DNA of 64,000 nt from Bradyrhizobium sp. Y36 (GCF_002531575.1 NZ_NWTI01000014.1:1-64000), one strand, 5' to 3'. Positions 43,159 to 51,783 are shown, counted from the stretch's first letter. The notes: generated by a model from the letters alone, not told the origin. Numbers and translations are program-made.

Positions 43159-44319
43159 ATGGAAATGAACGCCCCGAAGGATATCGTGATCGCCAATGCC
43201 AGGATCGTGCTGGCCGATCGGGTGATCGAGCAGGGCTGGCTCGCTCTTGCCGACGGCCGCATTGCCGAGATCGGTGATGGGACTGCGCCTGCAGGTGCCG
43301 AGGATGCCGGCGGCGATCTGATCATGCCGGGCCTGATCGAGCTTCACACCGACCATCTCGAAGCCCATTACGTGCCGCGGCCAAAAGTATTCTGGAACCC
43401 GGTCGCCGCCGTCGTCTCCTATGACGGCCAGCTCGCCACATCCGGCATCACCACCGTGTTCGACTCGCTGCGGGTCTGGCGCGAGGACGGCGCCGAGGAG
43501 GTCGATGGCCGCGCCGGCGTGCTCGCCGCCGCCATCACCACCGCGCGCGAGGCCAGCCTGCTCCGCGCCGACCACTTCCTGCATCTGCGCTGCGAGATCC
43601 CGATGCCGAGCGTGGTCGAGGAGGCCAAGGAGCTGATCGACCGCCCCGACGTCAAGCTGATGTCGCTGATGGACCACACGCCCGGCCAGCGCCAGTTCCG
43701 CGACGAGGTCAAGCTGCGCGACTATTACCGCGGCAAGGGCGGCGGCAAGACCGATGCCGAGCTCGACGAGCTGTTCGCCAAGCGCTTCGAGTATCAGAAG
43801 CTCTATGCCGCGGCCAACATGCGCGAGATCGTGTCGCTGGCGCATCAGTACCGGATTCCGCTGGCGAGCCACGACGACACCACGGAGGAGAACGTCGCCG
43901 ATGCCGTGCGCGACCGCGTCTCGGTCGCGGAATTCCCGACCACGCTGGAGGCTGCGCGCGCCCTGCACCAGGCCGGCATCGACATCCTGATGGGCGCGCC
44001 GAACGTCGTGCGCGGCGGCTCGCATTCCGGCAACATCGCCGCGGTCGATCTCGCCCGCGAAGGCTTGCTCGACATCCTGTCGTCGGACTACATCCCGTCG
44101 AGCCTTTTGATGGGGGCCCTGCAATTGCCCGGGCACGTCCCCGGCATCAGTCTTCCGGCGGCGATCCGCACCGTGACGAAGGCGCCCGCCGAGGCGGTCG
44201 GCCTTACCGATCGCGGCGAGATCGCGGCCGGCAAGCGCGCCGATCTGATCCGCGTGCATGTGGCCGGCCACGTGCCCGTCGTCCGCAGCGTCTGGCGCGA
44301 AGGACACCGCGTCGCATGA
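43159..44319 (+). CDS. phnM: Ribosyl 1-phosphonate 5-triphosphate diphosphatase
   Basis: The canonical PhnM of the C-P lyase operon, 386 residues, amidohydrolase fold. The metal motif is His63-x-Asp65 in ELHTDHLEAHYVPRP; others are DHTPGQRQF, LASHDDTTEENV, APNVVRGGSHSGN and the catalytic Asp in ILSSDYIPSS. It removes pyrophosphate so that PhnJ can act. Its stop overlaps the phnN ATG. Compared with the paralogue at 31955 it has the longer HTDHLE form of the first motif. Confidence 0.95.
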   Translation: MEMNAPKDIVIANARIVLADRVIEQGWLALADGRIAEIGDGTAPAGAEDAGGDLIMPGLIELHTDHLEAHYVPRPKVFWNPVAAVVSYDGQLATSGITTVFDSLRVWREDGAEEVDGRAGVLAAAITTAREASLLRADHFLHLRCEIPMPSVVEEAKELIDRPDVKLMSLMDHTPGQRQFRDEVKLRDYYRGKGGGKTDAELDELFAKRFEYQKLYAAANMREIVSLAHQYRIPLASHDDTTEENVADAVRDRVSVAEFPTTLEAARALHQAGIDILMGAPNVVRGGSHSGNIAAVDLAREGLLDILSSDYIPSSLLMGALQLPGHVPGISLPAAIRTVTKAPAEAVGLTDRGEIAAGKRADLIRVHVAGHVPVVRSVWREGHRVA

Positions 44320-44927
44320 ACGAGATCCCGGCCAGGGCGCAGGACGATGCGGGCGCGATCGGCCCCGGCCGGCTCGTGCTCGTGGTCGGTCCGAGCGGTG
44401 CCGGCAAGGACACGCTGCTGCGGCTCGCGCAGGCGGCCTGCACCGACGATCGCGGCATTGTTTTCCCGCGCCGCGTCGTGACGCGCGAATCCTCCGCTGA
44501 CGAAGACAATGTCGCGCTCGGTCCCGACGAATTCCGCCGCGCGCGCGACCACGGCGATTTCGCCGTGCATTGGGAGGCGCACGGGCATTCCTATGCGCTG
44601 CCGATCGACATCAACGACGATATTCGTGCGGGCCACACGGTCGTCGCCAATGTCTCGCGCACGGTGATCGGCGCGCTGCGCCAGGCCTACGCCAACGTCG
44701 TGGTGGTCGCGATCACGGCGCCGCCCGACGTGCTGGCCGCGCGGCTTGCCGCGCGCGCGCGGCACAGCGACGGCAATCTCGCAGATCGGCTGTCGCGCAG
44801 CGTCAGCGACGCCGCGGCCGAGGCCGATGTCACCATCCTCAATGCAGGGAGTGCGGAGTATCACGGCCGCCACCTCCTGCGCGTCATCAAGGGCGAAGGC
44901 TGGCGCGAGGATCGGCCAGCACAATAA
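44316..44927 (+). CDS. phnN: Ribose 1,5-bisphosphate kinase
   Basis: A 203-residue kinase that phosphorylates ribose 1,5-bisphosphate to PRPP, the last step of the C-P lyase route. The P-loop is GPSGAGKDT at 25-33, followed by FPRRVVTRES and HWEAHGHSYALP, as in guanylate-kinase-like PhnN. The gene overlaps phnM by four bases and is followed after ten bases by a PPOX-fold gene. Confidence 0.93.
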   Translation: MNEIPARAQDDAGAIGPGRLVLVVGPSGAGKDTLLRLAQAACTDDRGIVFPRRVVTRESSADEDNVALGPDEFRRARDHGDFAVHWEAHGHSYALPIDINDDIRAGHTVVANVSRTVIGALRQAYANVVVVAITAPPDVLAARLAARARHSDGNLADRLSRSVSDAAAEADVTILNAGSAEYHGRHLLRVIKGEGWREDRPAQ

Positions 44928-44937
44928 GGAGACTGGA

Positions 44938-45549
44938 ATGTCGGTGATCGAAACGGTCGAGCAGCTTGAAGCCATCTACGGCGCCGTGGGTGACGCCTCG
45001 ACCGTGAAAGTCGCCGACCACGTCACGCCGCTCTATCGCATCTTCATCGAGAAGGCGCCGTTTGCGGCGCTCGCCACCATCGGGCCCGAGGGTATCGACT
45101 GTTCGCCGCGCGGCGACCTGCCCGGCTTCGTTCGTGTCCACGACCCCAGGACCCTGATGCTGCCGGACCGCCGCGGCAACAACCGCGTCGACTCGCTGCG
45201 CAACATCGTGCGCGATCCCAGGGTGTCGCTGATGTTTCTCATCCCCGGCTCCGGCAACGCGGTCCGCGCCAACGGCCGCGCCCATCTCTCCATCGATCCC
45301 GAGCTGCTGGCCTCGTTCAAGGTCGAAGGCAAGGCGCCGCGCAGCGTCATGGTGATGAAGGTGGAGGAGATCTACTTCCAATGCGCCCGCGCCATCGTGC
45401 GCTCCGACCTCTGGAATCCCGACAGGCGCATCGACCCGAAGACGCTGCCGACGCCAGGCCAGATCCTCGCCGAGATGAGCGACAACAAGGTCGGCGGCGC
45501 GGAGTACGACCGGATCTGGCCGGAACGCGCGGCAGCGACGATGTGGTGA
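44938..45549 (+). CDS. PPOX-class FMN-binding protein at the end of the phn operon
   Basis: A 203-residue split-barrel flavoprotein of the pyridoxamine-phosphate-oxidase superfamily (MSMEG_1061-like subgroup). Typical stretches are FAALATIGPEGIDCSPRGD near 42-60, MLPDRRGNNRVDSLRNIV and the C-terminal ARAIVRSDLWNP. AAGGAG precedes the ATG, ten bases after phnN, so it belongs to the phn transcript. Members bind FMN or F420 and act as oxidoreductases or quinone reductases. It has no known part in phosphonate breakdown; the operon position is the only clue. Confidence 0.88.
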   Translation: MSVIETVEQLEAIYGAVGDASTVKVADHVTPLYRIFIEKAPFAALATIGPEGIDCSPRGDLPGFVRVHDPRTLMLPDRRGNNRVDSLRNIVRDPRVSLMFLIPGSGNAVRANGRAHLSIDPELLASFKVEGKAPRSVMVMKVEEIYFQCARAIVRSDLWNPDRRIDPKTLPTPGQILAEMSDNKVGGAEYDRIWPERAAATMW

Positions 45550-45558
45550 TCTTTCTAG

Positions 45559-45615
45559 CCCTCTCCCCCTTGCGGGAGAGAGGGCTCGTCGCGAAGCGGC
45601 GAGACAGGTGAGGGG
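45559..45615. repeat. Palindromic repeat family B
   Basis: CCCTCTCCC-CCTTGC-GGGAGAGAGGG is a strong hairpin, followed by a second one, CTCGTCGC-GAA-GCGGCGAG, and the tail ACAGGTGAGGGG. The layout resembles widespread rhizobial intergenic elements. It starts ten bases after the phn operon's last stop and may end or protect the transcript. Confidence 0.75.
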
Positions 45616-45651
45616 TATCTCTCCTCACGACGAGTGTCGCGTTGACGGAGT

Positions 45652-45745
45652 CGCAGGGTGGGCAAAGGCGCACTTGCGCCGTGCCCACGAATTCTCTCCA
45701 ACTCCACGCAAATCGTGGGCACGCTGCGCTTTGCCCACCCTACGG
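45652..45745. repeat. Palindromic repeat family A, copy 3
   Basis: CGCAGGGTGGGCAAAGGCGC on the left and GCGCTTTGCCCACCCTACGG on the right, with the inner GTGCCCACGA / TCGTGGGCAC arms. It differs from the other two copies mainly in the loop. Again it lies between convergent genes (the PPOX gene and the SDR gene). Confidence 0.85.
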
Positions 45746-45790
45746 CACCGCCCGGGCCTGACGGCGGCGTCCGCCCCGCCGCCGTGCCCG

Positions 45791-46522
45791 CTAATTGAAC
45801 GCCATCCCGCCGCTCAGCGCGACCGTCTGTCCGGTCATGTAGGCGTTGTCCACCAGCAGCATCACCGCTTTTGCCACCTCATCAGCCGTGCCGAAACGGC
45901 CGAGCGGGATGCGGCCGACGAGCTGGGGCTGGCCGCTCATCATGTCGGTCTCGATCAACGATGGCGCCACGGCGTTGACGGTGATGCCGTCCTTCACGAG
46001 GCGTGCCGCGTAGCCTCGCGTCAGGCCCTCCATGCCCGCCTTGGATGCATTGTAATGCGGGCCAATCGAGCCGGCCCCGCGCGCTGCGCCCGAGGAGATG
46101 TTGACGATCCGGCCCCATTTTCGTGACCGCATCGACGGCAACACAGCCTGCGTGCAGAGGAAGGCGGATTTCAGATTGACCAGAATGGTGCGGTCGAAAT
46201 CGTCCTCGGTGAGATCGTCGACACCGCGCGTGATGGCAATGCCGGCATTGTTGACGAGGACGTCGATCGGCCCGAGCCCGGCCGTGACGCGCTCGACCAT
46301 CGCGGTCACGGCGCCGGCTTGCGAGACGTCGGCAGCGACGACGATGGCGCGGCCGCCCTGCTTGACGATCTCGCCCGCCAGCTGCTCGGCCTGACCGATC
46401 TGCTCGCGGCAATTGATCGCCACCGCCGCACCGGCTTCAGCCAGCGCACGACAGACGGCAGCGCCGATCCCGCGCGAGCCGCCGGTGACGAGCGCGGTGC
46501 GCCCCGTCAAAGCATCCGCCAT
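45791..46522 (-). CDS. Short-chain dehydrogenase/reductase, FabG-like
   Basis: A 243-residue classical SDR. The NADP-binding motif is TGGSRGIG at 13-20, NNAG near 87-90, catalytic Ser in VNISSGAARG and Tyr-x3-Lys in HYNASKAG. The C-terminus GQTVALSGGMAFN resembles acetoacetyl-CoA or 3-oxoacyl-ACP reductases. The ATG at 46522 gives the standard N-terminus; 12 upstream codons in phase lack homology. The substrate is unknown. It is a single gene with no obvious operon. Confidence 0.9.
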   Translation of the reverse strand: MADALTGRTALVTGGSRGIGAAVCRALAEAGAAVAINCREQIGQAEQLAGEIVKQGGRAIVVAADVSQAGAVTAMVERVTAGLGPIDVLVNNAGIAITRGVDDLTEDDFDRTILVNLKSAFLCTQAVLPSMRSRKWGRIVNISSGAARGAGSIGPHYNASKAGMEGLTRGYAARLVKDGITVNAVAPSLIETDMMSGQPQLVGRIPLGRFGTADEVAKAVMLLVDNAYMTGQTVALSGGMAFN

Positions 46523-46910
46523 GTCTGGAACCTCCCAAATCGGCCTCGTGGTGCGCAAAGCCTATCATGCTCACCGCTCGCGCGCGTTGAACTCATCGCG
46601 AGATGAATCCGTCTGTCGGCGCTTCTCGCAGGAGAAGCGCCGGAGTGCGACCGCCGCAAATATGGATGGCCATTTTATTGACCTGGCGCACCGATCGCTC
46701 GATATTGCGGGCATCGAAACTGCTCCCCGGGCTTGAAGCCGCACCATGAGAACCGACCACCAGCGCAATCAGAACGGCATGCATGCGTGCATGACGCGGC
46801 GCTGCGTCTCGGCGGCAACCGGCGCCTGTTGTTGTTGCTGACCGCCTCTTAGCAACGCCCGCACAGAAATTCCAAGACAGGAACGCCGAACCTTCGGCGA
46901 ACGAGCAGTC
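46523..46910. other. Intergenic stretch without a supported gene
   Basis: Overlapping frames on both strands (46571-46768, 46593-46922) have no ribosome site, domain or plausible composition. The sequence is less GC-rich than its neighbours. GAACGAGCAGTC precedes the small gene at 46911. I see no repeat or RNA structure here. Confidence 0.5.
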
Positions 46911-47114
46911 ATGTCCCAGCACCAGTCAAACGCCTACATCATCGAGATCCAGGACCGCGCCGCCGGCATCGTCACGCGAGATGCCCGCGGTTTTCGCTTC
47001 TTCTCTTCCGAGCGCCTGTTCGACAGTCTCGAAGGCCGCCAGTTCCGCTCCGCGCGCGAAGCCGAGCGCGCCGCGCGTGCGGTGCTGTCCGAGCGAGGGC
47101 GGCGTCTGAGCTGA
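46911..47114 (+). CDS. Small hypothetical protein (67 aa)
   Basis: A 67-residue protein starting MSQHQSNAYIIEIQDRAAG. The middle (GFRFFSSERLFDSLEGRQF) and the helical end (REAERAARAVLSERGR) give a compact beta-beta-alpha pattern often seen in small rhizobial proteins. No domain is recognised. It ends at 47114, one base before the stop codon of the convergent basic protein, so the two genes abut tail to tail. Codon use is typical of the genome, which supports it being real. Confidence 0.65.
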   Translation: MSQHQSNAYIIEIQDRAAGIVTRDARGFRFFSSERLFDSLEGRQFRSAREAERAARAVLSERGRRLS

Positions 47115-47618
47115 TCAGCTGCGCCGGCGCGCCCTGGTGCGCGCGGCCTTCTTCGCGGCGGTGGAGCGGGCCTTGGCACCCTTGGTCCGGCTGGCTTTCC
47201 GCGCCGCGGCCGAACGCGACGCTGCCGTTCGCCGGCTCGCGGCGCGCTTGCCCTGCTTGGACAGCGCGCTCCGCGATGCGGTCGAGCGCGGCTCCTTCTT
47301 CAGCACGTTCTCGACCGCGCGCGACACTTTCGGCCGGCGCTTCGGCGTGCGTTTGCCTTGGCCGACCTCGTAGGCGTATTTGGCGCTGCGGCGCGTCGAT
47401 GCCTTGGTTCGTCCCTTGCGCGGGGGCGGCAGGTCGACGCCGGCGCGGCGCGCCTCGGACAGGCCGATGGCAATGGCTTGCTTCGTCGAGCGCGCGCCGT
47501 GCTTGCCTTTGCGGATCCGGTCGATCTCGTCCTTGACGAATTCGCCGGCCTGCGTGCTCGCCGATTTGCCTGCGCGCTTGTCCTGCTTCGCTTTGCGGAT
47601 CACTTCTTGTCTTGGCAT
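47115..47618 (-). CDS. Basic DUF6496-like protein with Ala/Lys/Arg tail
   Basis: A 167-residue, very basic protein. Residues 1-55 (MPRQEVIRKAKQDKRAGK, DEIDRIRKGKHGARSTKQAI) form the conserved domain, AIGLSEARRAGVDLPPP follows, and the C-terminal 60 residues are Ser/Arg/Ala/Lys repeats like those of histone H1 or HU-type tails. A DNA- or RNA-compacting role is suggested by composition only. The ATG at 47618 is preceded on its own strand by GAACTCACCCC, with no clear ribosome site. The tail repeats are prone to length change. Confidence 0.82.
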   Translation of the reverse strand: MPRQEVIRKAKQDKRAGKSASTQAGEFVKDEIDRIRKGKHGARSTKQAIAIGLSEARRAGVDLPPPRKGRTKASTRRSAKYAYEVGQGKRTPKRRPKVSRAVENVLKKEPRSTASRSALSKQGKRAASRRTAASRSAAARKASRTKGAKARSTAAKKAARTRARRRS

Positions 47619-47686
47619 GGGGTGAGTTCCCTCAAGATATCCAGGGATGTCTCTCCGCAACGCGCAAGATGATCGATTGATCCTTG

Positions 47687-48469
47687 TCAGCTCCGCAACG
47701 CCGCCAGCAATTCGTCGGGCCGCTCGGCCATGATCATGTGGCCGGCGCCCGGCACCACGATCGTCTTCGCATGCGGGATCGCCGCGGCAAGCGCCTTGCC
47801 CGCCTTCGCCGGGGTCATCATGTCGCGCTCGCCGAGGATGAGCGTCGTCGGCACCTTGACGCTCGCGGCGGCGGCGAGCGCATTGGCGTAAGCGTTGCAC
47901 GCCGACAAATCCCTGAACAGCACGCCCGGCTCGCACGCCTTCAGCACCGCCTGCGCGCCGCCATGCATCCACAGGCCCGGCGCGAGGCTGCCGCCGAGCT
48001 CGGCGTTGAAGCCGAGGCCCCAGATCGACACCATGTCGTTGGCGTCCTGCGAATTGGCCTCGGCAGCCTTGAGCAGATCCGGACCGACCGTCATCGTCGC
48101 GGCCGTACCGATCAGGCTCAGCGCGGAGACTTTGTCGGGATGCCGCGCGGCGGTCTCCAGCGAGATCAGCGATCCCATGGAATGGCCGATCAGACGCGCC
48201 TTCGTGGCGCCTGCCGCATCGAGCAGCGCCGCGGTCCAGTCGGCCATCTCGGCGATGCTGCCGAGCGAAGGCCCGGCCGAGCGGCCGTGGCCGGGCAGGT
48301 CGGGCGCCAGCACGCCAAAGCCGTGATGGGCGAACCAGCGCGTATGCAGCGCCCAGGTGGAATGGTCAAAGCCGGCGCCGTGGAGGAAGACGACCGTGGG
48401 CAGCGATTTGTCGAAGTCGCGGCCGCCGGTTGCGGCGAACACCTCGAGGCCGTTGACGGAAAGCTTCAT
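47687..48469 (-). CDS. Alpha/beta hydrolase
   Basis: A 260-residue serine hydrolase. The oxyanion loop is FLHGAGFDHSTW (28-39), the nucleophile Ser97 in GHSMGS, acid Asp216 in LGERDMMTP and base His244 in GAGHMI. The size is that of MhpC/haloperoxidase-like enzymes. It begins four bases after the stop of the sulfhydrylase-like gene, so both are one operon. The substrate is unknown. Confidence 0.9.
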   Translation of the reverse strand: MKLSVNGLEVFAATGGRDFDKSLPTVVFLHGAGFDHSTWALHTRWFAHHGFGVLAPDLPGHGRSAGPSLGSIAEMADWTAALLDAAGATKARLIGHSMGSLISLETAARHPDKVSALSLIGTAATMTVGPDLLKAAEANSQDANDMVSIWGLGFNAELGGSLAPGLWMHGGAQAVLKACEPGVLFRDLSACNAYANALAAAASVKVPTTLILGERDMMTPAKAGKALAAAIPHAKTIVVPGAGHMIMAERPDELLAALRS

Positions 48470-48473
48470 GGTG

Positions 48474-49769
48474 TCAGACCTTCTGCGAGATGCGCAGCGC
48501 CTGCGCGAGATCGTCGATGATGTCGCTTGCCGTCTCGATGCCGACCGACAGCCGCACCAGCTCTTCGCCGATGCCGGCCGCCTTGAGCTGCTCGGCATCC
48601 ATCTGCTGATGCGTGGTCGAGGCCGGGTGGATCACCAGCGTCTTGGCATCGCCGACATTGGCGAGATGGCTGATCATGCGCAAGCTCTCGATGAACTTGC
48701 GCCCCGCCGGACGGCCGCCCTTGATGCCGAAGGAGATGATCGAGCCGGCGCCGCGCGGCAGCAGCTGCTTGGCGAGCTGGTAGTCCGTGTGCGTCTCCAG
48801 CGAGGGATGCAGCACCCAGTCGACGGCCTTGTTGGATTTCAGCGCTTCCAGCACGGAGTGCGTATTCTGCATGTGGCGATCCATGCGGACGCCCAGCGTC
48901 TCGATGCCCTGCAGCAGCTGGAACGCATTGGTCGGCGACAGGCAGGCGCCGAAATCGCGCAGGCCTTCGGTGCGCGCGCGCATGATGAAGGCGGCCGTGC
49001 CGAACTGCTCGTCGAAGACGATGCCGTGATAGCCGCCATAGGGCTCGGTCAGCACGGCGAATTTGCCCGATGCGCGCCAGTCGAACCGGCCGCCGTCAAT
49101 GATGGCGCCGCCGATCGCGATGCCGTGGCCGCCGATCCATTTGGTCGCCGAATGCATCACGATATCCGCGCCGAGTTCGATCGGGCGGCTGAGATAGGGC
49201 GTGGCAAAGGTGTTGTCGATCAAGAGGGGAATCTTCGCCTCGTGGGCGATCGCCGCGACCTTCGGGATGTCCAGCACCTCCAGTCCTGGATTGCCGATGG
49301 TCTCGCCGATCACGAGCCTGGTGTTCGGCTTGATCGCGGCGCGGAATGCGTCGTGGTCGCGCGGCTTGACGAAAGTGGTGGTGATGCCGAAGCGCGGCAG
49401 CGTGTGCGCCAGCAGGTTGATGGTGCCGCCATAAAGCGAGCTCGACGCCACGATGTGGTCGCCGGCATTGAGCAGCGTTGCGATCGCCAGATGCAGCGCG
49501 GCCATGCCGCTCGCGGTGCAGATCGCACCGACGCCGCCTTCCAGTGCGGCGAGCCGCTCCTCCAGCACGCCCGTGGTCGGATTGGAGATGCGCGTATAGA
49601 TGTGGCCGGCACGCTCCAGATTGAACAGCGCGGCAGCATGGTCGGAATCCTGGAACACGTAGGACGTGGTCTGGTAGATCGGCACCGCGCGGGCGCCGGT
49701 CACGGGATCCGGATGCTGGCCCGCATGCAGGCTCAGGGTCTCGAAGGCAGGCGGTTTCGGCGCGGGCAT
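48474..49769 (-). CDS. O-acetylhomoserine aminocarboxypropyltransferase-like
   Basis: A 431-residue PLP enzyme of the Cys/Met metabolism family. The PLP lysine is Lys210 in HSATKWIGGHG; other signatures are VPIYQTTSYVF near 29, YTRISNPTTGVLEERLAALE near 58-77 and LPRGAGSIISFGIKGG. The length above 420 with this N-terminus fits MetY/O-acetylhomoserine sulfhydrylase, which makes homocysteine directly from sulfide, rather than the shorter MetB/MetC. The alpha/beta hydrolase is co-transcribed. Confidence 0.88.
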   Translation of the reverse strand: MPAPKPPAFETLSLHAGQHPDPVTGARAVPIYQTTSYVFQDSDHAAALFNLERAGHIYTRISNPTTGVLEERLAALEGGVGAICTASGMAALHLAIATLLNAGDHIVASSSLYGGTINLLAHTLPRFGITTTFVKPRDHDAFRAAIKPNTRLVIGETIGNPGLEVLDIPKVAAIAHEAKIPLLIDNTFATPYLSRPIELGADIVMHSATKWIGGHGIAIGGAIIDGGRFDWRASGKFAVLTEPYGGYHGIVFDEQFGTAAFIMRARTEGLRDFGACLSPTNAFQLLQGIETLGVRMDRHMQNTHSVLEALKSNKAVDWVLHPSLETHTDYQLAKQLLPRGAGSIISFGIKGGRPAGRKFIESLRMISHLANVGDAKTLVIHPASTTHQQMDAEQLKAAGIGEELVRLSVGIETASDIIDDLAQALRISQKV

Positions 49770-49894
49770 GCGTGGCCTCGTTGGTCGGTCGGCGATGGCG
49801 GCCGTTGTGCCACAAAACGGAGCGCCGAGTCAGCCATTGACAGCTCTCATGAAGTCGTCATGGCAGCATGTGTGCAACCAACCTCCAGCGCAGC

Positions 49895-50686
49895 CTAACC
49901 CCCAATCGCCTGCTCGATCACTCGCGTCTCCCGCAACAGGATCTCCGCGACCTCCTGCTCGCGCCTTGGACCGAGCCTGGTCCGCACCGCGGAGACCGTC
50001 ATCGCCGCGGCGGGTTGCCCGTCCGGGGTCTTGATCCAGGTCGAGATCGATTTCGTGCCCTGGATCAGGCCGGTCTCCCGCATGCCGTATCCGAGCCGCC
50101 GCGCGGCGGTGATCTCGCCAAGGACGGTCGCCATGTCGGTCTTGTACGCCTCGAACCTCTTTTCGTTCGCTGCGACGATCTTTCGCGCATCCTGCGCCGG
50201 CATCGCGGCAAGGATCGCAACACCGGCACTCGAGACGCCGAGCGGCCGGCGCGCGCCGATCTCGATCGACAGCACCTGGATCGGATAGATCCCGATCCGG
50301 CGATCGACGCACAGCGTGTCGTTGCCGGTGCGCACCGTCAGGAACAGCGTGTCGCCGATCTCGGCGGAGGCGCGTTGCAGCGACGGATTGGCCGCGATCA
50401 GGAGCCGCGACGGCCGCGGCCGCGCCAGCGCCAGCTCGGGCACCTGGTTGCCGATCGCGAAGTGGCCGCTGCGCTCGTTCCGCTCGACGATGCCTTCCTC
50501 GATCAGCACGTGCACGATGCGATGCACGGTGGGGCGGGTGAGGCCGGTCGCCTGCACGACCTCGGCCAATGGCACACCGGCCTCGCGGCCTGCGGCAAGA
50601 ATGCGCAGCACGGCGAGCGCGCGCCGGATCGCCTGCGCGCCCTGCCGCGGTGATGTCGCGTTGCGGGCGAATTTGGTCTTGTCCAT
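49895..50686 (-). CDS. IclR-family transcriptional regulator
   Basis: A 263-residue IclR regulator. The winged helix is at about 16-75 (AIRRALAVLRILAAGREAG, VVQATGLTRPTVHRIVHVLI) and the GAF-like effector domain at 90-255 (GDTLFLTVRTGNDTLCVDRR, LGVSSAGVAILAAM). The ATG at 50686 lies within a 19-base palindrome and has no Shine-Dalgarno sequence; an in-phase GTG at 50713 also lacks one. It diverges from the Bug-hydratase-tannase cluster and is the likely local regulator of it. Confidence 0.9.
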   Translation of the reverse strand: MDKTKFARNATSPRQGAQAIRRALAVLRILAAGREAGVPLAEVVQATGLTRPTVHRIVHVLIEEGIVERNERSGHFAIGNQVPELALARPRPSRLLIAANPSLQRASAEIGDTLFLTVRTGNDTLCVDRRIGIYPIQVLSIEIGARRPLGVSSAGVAILAAMPAQDARKIVAANEKRFEAYKTDMATVLGEITAARRLGYGMRETGLIQGTKSISTWIKTPDGQPAAAMTVSAVRTRLGPRREQEVAEILLRETRVIEQAIGG

Positions 50687-50697
50687 AATATGGACAA
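50679..50697. promoter_or_regulatory. Palindrome over the iclR start codon
   Basis: TTGTCCAT-AAT-ATGGACAA is a perfect 8-3-8 inverted repeat covering the iclR start codon (minus-strand ATG 50686-50684). IclR regulators often bind such short palindromes in the divergent gap. It is about 120 bases from the Bug gene start. No clear -35/-10 for either direction was found at the spacing expected. Confidence 0.65.
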
Positions 50698-50814
50698 GAA
50701 CGCCACAATTCACTCGACAGGTAAAGCGCGCATCTGGAGATTGCGGCCCGATCGGGCGCCATGCGCAAAGGCAGGCGCCCGACGTGGAACTGGAAGCGCC
50801 GTCGGGAGGTTAAC

Positions 50815-51780
50815 ATGAGATTAATCTGGATTGCCATCGCTGCAATGGCCGCAATGTTGGCGGGGCCTGTGGCAGCCCAGCAGTGGCCGGCGCGGAGCGT
50901 CAAGCTGATCGTGCCTTATCCCGCCGGCGGCAATGTCGACAGCGCCGCGCGCATCGTCGCCGACAAGCTGCAGGAAAAGCTCGGCCAGCCTTTCATCATC
51001 GAGAACAAGGCCGGCGCCGGTGGCATGATCGCGGGCGAGGCGTTCGCGAAGTCGGCGCCCGACGGTTACACCCTGTTCGTCGGCGCCAACGGCCCGGTGC
51101 TGTTCGCGACCGAGATCAACAAGCGTGAAGCCTACAATTGGAAAAAGGACTTCATGCCGATCTCGACCATCTCGATGACGCCTTTGGTGCTCGAGGTGCA
51201 TCCGTCGGTGCAGGCCAACACTTTCAAGGAATTCATCGATCTCGCCAAGCGCGAGCCCGGCAAGCTGACCATGGCCTCGCCCGGTCCCGGCACCACCAAC
51301 CATCTGCTCAGCGAGCTGATGCAGTCCAATCTCGATCTGCAATGGGTCACCGCGCATTATCGCGGCAATGCGCCTGCCATCAACGACCTGCTCGGCGGCC
51401 AGGTGCAGTTCGCGTTCGACCAGCTCACGGTCAGCCTCCAGCACATCAAGGCCGGCCTGTTCCGCGCGCTCGCCGTCACCAGCCCGCATCGCCTGAAGTC
51501 GCTGCCGGATGTTCCGACCTTCGCCGAGCTCGGCTACAAGGATTTCGACGGCCAGACCTTCACCGGCCTGTTCGCGCCCGCGGGCACGCCGGCGCCCGTG
51601 ATCGACAAGCTGCACGAGACGCTGGTCGCGATCCTGAAGGACCCCGCGGTGATCGACAAGTTCGAGAAGCTGGGCGGCGAAGCCACGCCGATGACGCCGG
51701 ACGAATTCAAGGCCTATCTCGAGCGCGAGGACGCCAAGTGGATTCCGGTGGTGCGCAAGGCCAACATCAGGGCGGATTGA
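50815..51780 (+). CDS. Bug/TctC-family periplasmic binding protein
   Basis: A 321-residue solute-binding protein of the tripartite tricarboxylate (Bug) family. The signal peptide runs to about Ala21 (AAMLAGPVAAQQW). The family opening WPARSVKLIVPYPAGGNVDS, the IENKAGAGGMIAG loop and the ending RKANIRAD are present. Bug proteins bind carboxylates, including aromatic acids such as terephthalate or nicotinate. No membrane partners (TctA/TctB) are encoded nearby. GGGAGGT precedes the ATG. It is the first gene of the cluster opposite iclR. Confidence 0.92.
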   Translation: MRLIWIAIAAMAAMLAGPVAAQQWPARSVKLIVPYPAGGNVDSAARIVADKLQEKLGQPFIIENKAGAGGMIAGEAFAKSAPDGYTLFVGANGPVLFATEINKREAYNWKKDFMPISTISMTPLVLEVHPSVQANTFKEFIDLAKREPGKLTMASPGPGTTNHLLSELMQSNLDLQWVTAHYRGNAPAINDLLGGQVQFAFDQLTVSLQHIKAGLFRALAVTSPHRLKSLPDVPTFAELGYKDFDGQTFTGLFAPAGTPAPVIDKLHETLVAILKDPAVIDKFEKLGGEATPMTPDEFKAYLEREDAKWIPVVRKANIRAD

Positions 51781-51783
51781 TCG

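Noticed and set aside
46593..46922. 109-codon minus-strand frame in the gap after the SDR gene
   Set aside because: There is no ribosome site or domain, and an equally long plus-strand frame overlaps it.
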